Positions 60,301 to 64,000 of a stretch of 64,000 nucleotides of DNA are shown here, one piece after another. The stretch comes from an uncultured Nitrospirota bacterium (GTDB taxonomy: Bacteria; Nitrospirota; Nitrospiria; Nitrospirales; UBA8639): NCBI GenBank assembly GCA_937139405.1, contig CAKZPV010000001.1, forward strand, positions 97,186-161,185, in the 5' to 3' direction. Position 1 is the first letter of the stretch. Every line of letters starts with the position of its first letter. The translations under genes were made by a program, and so were the position numbers. Below the pieces are notes generated by a model, which was not told the DNA's origin, ran no database searches, and saw only the letters and a program-made list of their open reading frames with translations.

Positions 60301-60795
60301 CCGATATTCGTCGGCCACATGCATCGCGCTTTCGAGATCGTGTTGGCCAATTAATTGTGGGACTTCGCCGCTCAAACACCCTGAAAGGGCAATGAGCCCT
60401 TCGTGATGTTCCTGTAGCAGTTCTTTATCCATTCGGGGTTTGTAATAAAACCCCTCAAGGTAGGCCTTGCTCGAAAGTTTGATGAGGTTGTGATAGCCGA
60501 CTTGGTTGGTCGCGAGTAAAATCAGATGATAATACTCTGTATGAGCCGTGTGCCCGGATTTTTGACTCCGGCTGCCAGGGGCCATATAGGCTTCGCAGCC
60601 AATAATGGGTTTGATGTCATGATTCTTAGCTTTTTGATAGAAATCAATCGCGCCAAACAGGTTGCCATGGTCAGTCATCGCGACAGCCGGCATTCCATAA
60701 TCTTTCACTTGTTGAAAGAGTGGAGTGAGTTGGTTCGCCCCATCAAGGAGGCTATATTGCGTGTGAAGATGAAGGTGAACGAATTCTGAACGCAC
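57331..60795 (-). CDS. dnaE: DNA polymerase III alpha subunit
   Basis: 1154 residues, the normal length of DnaE1. N-terminal PHP domain (FVHLHLHTQYSLLDGANQL, about 5-23), the palm with the catalytic acidic residues in MPDIDMDFCMDRRGEV (about 402-417), LARHASTHAAGVVIS, the fingers and helix-hairpin-helix region with AMGKKKHDEMAKQ, GYGFNKSHSAAYALV, and an OB-fold (about 990-1070: VKLCGVISSIKITTTKKGNRMAYVQLEDL). It is the main replicative polymerase. Upstream of accA in the same direction, as in many bacteria. Confidence 0.97.
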   Translation of the reverse strand: MRSEFVHLHLHTQYSLLDGANQLTPLFQQVKDYGMPAVAMTDHGNLFGAIDFYQKAKNHDIKPIIGCEAYMAPGSRSQKSGHTAHTEYYHLILLATNQVGYHNLIKLSSKAYLEGFYYKPRMDKELLQEHHEGLIALSGCLSGEVPQLIGQHDLESAMHVADEYRSIFGKDHYFLEVQANGLEQQQIANGGLMEIHKKLGIPLVGTNDCHYLTKRDARPHEIMLCLQTGKTLKDPNRMKFDTDQLYVKSMEEMVAEFAEFPRAVLNTTQVAEQCDLSLEFGATYLPDYHVPEGQTHNSYLQHLSEEGLRERLRERPTSIPLEAYQHRLTTELAVLNAMGYAGYFLVVWDIINFARSRKIPVGPGRGSAAGSLVAYALRITDLDPLAYNLLFERFLNPERVSMPDIDMDFCMDRRGEVINYVIEKYGEAHVCQIITFGTLGAKAAIRDVGRVMDFPYAEVDKVAKLVPTQLNITLKDALKQEPRLQELVDGEAGMKELMDTAMALEGLARHASTHAAGVVISQKPLMDHVPLYKTSNDEIVTQYTMTDLEKVGLVKFDFLGLKTLTMIHDAVRLVHASQSAEAQLDIQNLSLDDPNTFALLSSGKTTGIFQLESSGMRNLLVKIKPETFEDLIAILALYRPGPLESGMVDDFIKRKRDPSQIVYEPPQVEPILKETYGVIVYQEQVMAITNQLAGFSLGQADLLRRAMGKKKHDEMAKQKALFISGGKEKGIAEKLAEKIFDQMAFFAGYGFNKSHSAAYALVTYQTAYLKAHYPTEFMAALLTSEMGNTDKMVGYFSECRELGLDILPPDANHSLKNFSVVPEGIRFGLAAIKNVGESAVDIVLEARDQDGTFNSFVDFCCRLDSQKVNKRVLEGLIKVGAFDSMGTTRASLFAILDQAMEHASTVQRNKREGQTSLFDLTPENISPEEDNSFGFSIPDRPEWSQNELLQHERELTGFYITDHPLNRHRMAIAHFSTCSTQGLREIKEEREVKLCGVISSIKITTTKKGNRMAYVQLEDLQGTVEAIIFPETFKNHESMLTPDSVIRLTGSVDLMDNGARIKATRVELLPQLECETVKHVTLQIHEQDVLPNHMLDLKHIFERYPGPTPISLAFHLKSNLTTNLPKLPNIGISPTPDFLEEVEHLLGASTVAFH

Positions 60796-61192
60796 CAGAA
60801 ATATCCTTGGAAAAATTTTAGTGAGGATGTCCTATCAAGTCAATTTGCATGGCTCATGTTGTAAAAAAAATTGCTTGAACAATGGTTTGATGGAGATGAA
60901 ATGTTTCGTGCCTACGATACAGACATCTTTGAGAATAGTCGAACGTCATCCCAAGAAAATGGGCATAAAGATGTGGATAAATAGGAGGTGAGATTCTATC
61001 ATTCACGATTGACGATGGGTTTAGCATTTTGCCCATTTGCTATGCATGGTAGAGAGACTCAACGGGCACACTAGAAGTAGGGGAGCAATGATCCGCAAGA
61101 AAAAATACCTACTGATTTGAGGAGTATCAGTGTGATGGTTATAGAAAAAGAATGGCCATGCATAAAAGAGTCTATTGCGAAAGGAGAAATCG
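60796..61192. other. Divergent intergenic region between dnaE and ybjQ-like gene
   Basis: About 400 bp containing promoters for dnaE (minus) and the YbjQ-like gene (plus). No supported ORF; no clear operator found. Confidence 0.4.
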
Positions 61193-61513
61193 ATGGTATT
61201 GACTACAACGCCCAATATTGAAGGACATCGGATTACGGAATATTTAGGTGTGGTGACAGGAGAAGCGGTACTCGGTACAAATTTTTTTCGCGATTTTTTT
61301 GCCAAAGTCCGGGATGTGGTTGGCGGACGATCCGGATCTTATGAAAAAGAATTGGCTCGGGCTCGAGAAACGGCATTCCGGGAGATTCAAGAAGAAGCGC
61401 TTGAGGTTGGGGCAAATGCGATCGTGGGGATTGACTTGGATTATGAAGTCATGGGGGAGTCAGGTAGTATGTTGATGGTAAGTATTAGTGGAACGGCGGT
61501 GACGATCACATAA
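61193..61513 (+). CDS. YbjQ family protein (DUF74, putative heavy-metal-binding)
   Basis: 106 residues from ATG 61193, preceded by GAAAGGAGAAATCG; the frame is also open to 61175. The protein matches the YbjQ/UPF0145 family: [77 protein letters not shown] and a beta-rich end. These form homopentameric barrels of unknown function; the heavy-metal label rests on weak evidence. Monocistronic. Confidence 0.9.
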   Translation: MVLTTTPNIEGHRITEYLGVVTGEAVLGTNFFRDFFAKVRDVVGGRSGSYEKELARARETAFREIQEEALEVGANAIVGIDLDYEVMGESGSMLMVSISGTAVTIT

Positions 61514-61618
61514 TTGATGACTTCCAAAGAAAGCTCGCCGGGCGGTGATCTTGAAAGTTCGGATCAACGATACTGAGAAAGAAAATCAATATTAGTTATT
61601 TTCACCTAAATAAAACAC

Positions 61619-61648
61619 TTGACCTTCTAGGGAAATGACCGATAAAAT
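61619..61648 (+). promoter_or_regulatory. Possible promoter of bacterioferritin
   Basis: TTGACC (61619-61624) and TAAAAT (61643-61648) with an 18-bp spacer, about 100 bp upstream of the bacterioferritin ATG. A Fur-type site could be expected but I do not see a clear one. Confidence 0.35.
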
Positions 61649-61748
61649 CATCTAAGAATAATAAACAATATACAAAAAGTTGCGCTAGGTAATTTTTGAA
61701 CAAGATTAAGTTTGAAGGGCCGGCTAATTCTTACGTAAGGAGGATTTT

Positions 61749-62222
61749 ATGAAAGCGAAAAAAGGTATCGTTGATTTTCTGAATAAGATTTTGACGAACG
61801 AACTCACTGCCATTAATCAATATTTCCTGCATGGTGAAATGTGCGGCAATTGGGGCTATACGTTGTTGCATAACGAAATTCGTAAACATGCAATTGACGA
61901 GATGAAGCATGCAGAAGAAATTATTGAACATGTACTTTTTTTGGACGGATTTCCAAATTTGCAACGATTGGGAACCCTCAAGATTGGTGAAACGGTGCCG
62001 GAGCAGTTTAAATCGGATTTAAAATTGGAGCATGAGGCTGTGAAATTATTAACGGAAGCGATCGAACATTGCGTCAATGTTGGAGACTTCAATACTCGGG
62101 GAAAGTTGGAAGTGATTCTCACGAGCGAGGAAGAGCACATCGATTGGATTGAGACGCAAATCGAAACAATGAAGCAGGTCGGTACTGAAAATTACTTGAG
62201 CCAACATATGCACGAAGCATAA
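61749..62222 (+). CDS. bfr: Bacterioferritin
   Basis: 157 residues, typical Bfr length. The ferroxidase ligands are all present at canonical positions: E18, E51, H54, E94, E127 and H130. M52, the haem b ligand at the subunit interface, is also present (AIDEMKHAEE). It should form a 24-subunit shell oxidising and storing iron. GTAAGGAGG precedes the ATG. The gene is followed by a strong terminator and lies alone; regulation by iron is likely, but no site was identified. Confidence 0.96.
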   Translation: MKAKKGIVDFLNKILTNELTAINQYFLHGEMCGNWGYTLLHNEIRKHAIDEMKHAEEIIEHVLFLDGFPNLQRLGTLKIGETVPEQFKSDLKLEHEAVKLLTEAIEHCVNVGDFNTRGKLEVILTSEEEHIDWIETQIETMKQVGTENYLSQHMHEA

Positions 62223-62249
62223 GTGCCTTCGCATGAGTTTGTTCTAGAT

Positions 62250-62288
62250 AGAGCTTTTCGAGATCATTCCTGGATCTCGGAAAGCTCT
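62250..62288 (+). terminator. Rho-independent terminator of bacterioferritin
   Basis: AGAGCTTTTCGAGATC (62250-62265) pairs with GATCTCGGAAAGCTCT (62273-62288): 16 bp with one G-U, a 7-nt loop, followed by GTTTGTTTCTGTT. It starts 28 bp after the bfr stop. Confidence 0.85.
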
Positions 62289-62498
62289 GTTTGTTTCTGT
62301 TCATCAGTTCAGCCCTCTACCCCATCACTTCTTGCCCCACAGTACGCCATCTCGTTCTGACATACCGCCTCTCACGTGTCTGCCAGATTCATCGATATGA
62401 CAAGGAGGTACATCTCAATGAATTTCTTCGACTTCTAGGCTTAAGAAAGGCAAATGATAAAATATTTAGAACTGCATTGATTCCTTTTGAGGTGAAGC

Positions 62499-63485
62499 AT
62501 GCACGTGAAAAAAGTTGGCCGACAACTCACCGGCCAATCAGGGCTCAAGGAAGAATTCTTCTGGCTGAATGCCAATCCGCCTCTACATGAGCTTATGGAG
62601 CGTTATCCTATTGAATGGCAACAGGTTGGGCCGAAGCTTGTTGCGTCGCTTGAGGGTGGTGGGGTTCACATGTTGAAGGGCTTTGCTACCGAAGCCAAGT
62701 CATTGGAAAAAACTTGGACGGATCAATTACGAAAAAACAGGAACAATCAGAAAACTTTACAAGCGGCTCTACCTTTTTTGATCCGAAGCCGGATGTCCCT
62801 TTTGGCGGTAGACAAATGTTTGTTTTCGGCGGCAACGGGGGTGGTCACAGGTTCCGTTCGGTTCAATTGGTTCAATGGGTATGTGATGCAGAAATTGCTG
62901 TTTCGCCGAGACCTCATCCGCAAGCCTGTTTCATTGCGATGGTTTCGTTTTTGGTGGCGCGTCAATTCTCAAAAACGCATTCTCATGCCCCTAGTACAAA
63001 AAAAGGGCATCTATTGTTTTTATTCGCGTGCACTCATTAAGGCGCTCGCTGAAATGATTGGTGAGCGATCGTGTCTTGAGATCGCCGCGGGAGATGGCAC
63101 GCTTTCGCGCTTTCTTGCTGAAGAGGGCGTAAGCGTCACGGCAACAGACAATCAGAGTTGGCAGCATGCCATTGATTATCCAGATGCTGTTCAACACATG
63201 GAGGCGAAACAGGCGCTTCAACAGCACCACCCGCAAGTTGTCGTCTGCTCTTGGCCGCCGCCAGGAAATAATTTTGAACGGCAAGTTTTTTCTACGAAGA
63301 GCGTACAACTTTATATGGTTATTGGCAGTCGGTACCACTTTGCGAGTGGAAACTGGGGAGACTACGCCAAGCAAGGGAACTTTGATTATACGATTGATCC
63401 AGTGCTGAGTAGATTCGTGGTCCCGCCTGAATTAGAAAGCGCCGTCATCATTTTCCGGAAAAAATCGCTTCGTCACATGTTCTAA
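62499..63485 (+). CDS. SAM-methyltransferase-like protein of unknown target
   Basis: 328 residues. N-terminal half (1-180) is basic and Trp-rich without a known domain. The C-terminal half has a Rossmann-like motif CLEIAAGDGTLSRFLAEEGVSVTATDNQSW (read in pieces: motif I E-x-x-x-GDG and the acidic end of strand 2), and VVVCSWPPPGNNFER at the place of the catalytic-site loop. The PPPG resembles the NPPY-like region of some methyltransferases. No close family is recognised. ATG 62499 is the likely start. It is preceded by 275 bp without a gene. Confidence 0.65.
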   Translation: MHVKKVGRQLTGQSGLKEEFFWLNANPPLHELMERYPIEWQQVGPKLVASLEGGGVHMLKGFATEAKSLEKTWTDQLRKNRNNQKTLQAALPFLIRSRMSLLAVDKCLFSAATGVVTGSVRFNWFNGYVMQKLLFRRDLIRKPVSLRWFRFWWRVNSQKRILMPLVQKKGIYCFYSRALIKALAEMIGERSCLEIAAGDGTLSRFLAEEGVSVTATDNQSWQHAIDYPDAVQHMEAKQALQQHHPQVVVCSWPPPGNNFERQVFSTKSVQLYMVIGSRYHFASGNWGDYAKQGNFDYTIDPVLSRFVVPPELESAVIIFRKKSLRHMF

Positions 63486-63912
63486 TAAATCGCCGGGGAT
63501 CGCATCTGTGCGAACCTCGATGGTGCAACACTGAGTTCTCGTCGCAGAAAGACCAGCGCAGAGCTGCAAGAAAGTCAGACGAGCAAGAGAGGAGTTGTGT
63601 GCCTACTTGATCGAGCCTGCTTATGGGTGACCTTCAATGGAATGGATCCCTAATCTTGAAAGCTATGATAACCATGAGTTGAATGAGCCCACGTTTCAAG
63701 ACCCACCAATATCGTTCTCCCACCCAGACGGGAGGACGATCTCCAAAGACGCCGATCCGTTGCGTTCGAGAAATCATGCCCGAATTTCCTTTCCTCATCA
63801 GGTTTGCAACAGAGTCAAGAACCAAGAAGTTGCCGGCGGATGGCCACCTGCTTGACCATCCGCTAGTCTATCGCAAGAATCAAACCCACGATCGCCTCAT
63901 GACACTTTTCCT
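63486..63912. other. Region without a supported gene
   Basis: About 430 bp with only short, overlapping reading frames on both strands that lack ribosome sites and recognisable motifs. It separates the methyltransferase-like gene from the C-terminal piece of a minus-strand gene at the window edge. Confidence 0.35.
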
Positions 63913-64000
63913 TTATTCAGGAATGGCATATCCTCCGAAGAGCTGAGTCATTTCTCGACGAACAGCCATGGCCCAAATACGCCACCGTTCATTGGTATTG
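63913..64000 (-). CDS. C-terminal end of a minus-strand gene running out of the window
   Basis: An open minus-strand frame reaches the window edge and ends at 63913-63915 (TAA). The 28 or so visible residues end ERWRIWAMAVRREMTQ then LFGGYAIPE. The pattern is protein-like, but no family can be named from this short piece. The start lies beyond 64000. Confidence 0.35.
   Translation of the reverse strand, partial: NTNERWRIWAMAVRREMTQLFGGYAIPE

Overview
The window is a continuous piece of a bacterial chromosome with no rRNA, tRNA, CRISPR array or intact mobile element that I can recognise. The best identification is a nitrite-oxidising Nitrospira (phylum Nitrospirota). The main evidence is a secreted nitrite oxidoreductase gamma-subunit gene (nxrC, 25657-26613) standing apart from any alpha/beta genes, as is known in Nitrospira. 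Supporting signs are a PEP-CTERM/exosortase polysaccharide locus and several SUMF1-like proteins. Base composition looks moderate to slightly AT-rich by eye, which would suit a marine, N. marina-like lineage; that placement is inference.

Region by region. (1) 0.4-8.0 kb, minus strand: polysaccharide genes (CapA-like proteins, CapK-like adenylate-forming enzyme, flippase, methyltransferase, glycosyltransferase), including two gene remnants. (2) 8.7-11.1 kb: a large secreted protein of unknown function and a doubtful ORF. (3) 11.1-21.7 kb, plus strand: a PEP-CTERM protein and an exosortase-A-type polysaccharide export locus (TPR lipoprotein, Wza-like exporter, outer-membrane barrel, chain-length protein, tyrosine-kinase-like ATPase, ExeA-like ATPase). 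The exosortase itself is not in the window. (4) 21.9-28.4 kb, minus strand: two glutathione-peroxidase-like proteins, a thioredoxin-like protein, nxrC between two sister single-domain response regulators, and a membrane-anchored globin fold that seems to lack its haem histidine. (5) 28.7-42.9 kb, minus strand: seventeen co-directional, mostly overlapping or closely spaced genes. They encode an FAD amine-oxidase-like enzyme, VOC protein, CbiX-like chelatase, a MerR/B12 regulator, YbgA/TudS-like protein, DNA photolyase, PDZ protein, DUF4149 protein, exported thiol peroxidase, TIGR01777 epimerase, cupredoxin-like protein, a Tll0287-type haem protein, three SUMF1-like proteins and small proteins. 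(6) 43.1-44.0 kb, plus strand: a divergent CarH-type (MerR plus cobalamin-binding) regulator. (7) 44.1-64 kb: a lipase-like lipoprotein, CPBP protease, TIGR03546/TIGR03545 pair, hybrid histidine kinase divergent from a porin and a PstS-like protein, metallophosphoesterase, accA, dnaE, YbjQ, bacterioferritin and a methyltransferase-like protein.

The most interesting structure is the 42.94-43.10 kb divergent promoter region. It holds two near-consensus promoters facing apart, with tandem 11-bp repeats laid over the promoter of the 17-gene unit. With the CarH-type regulator beside it, this looks like a cobalamin photoreceptor switch controlling a photo-oxidative defence and repair island in a light-sensitive nitrite oxidiser. 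The genes, promoters and repeats are read from the sequence; control by light is inference from the CarH/LitR family.
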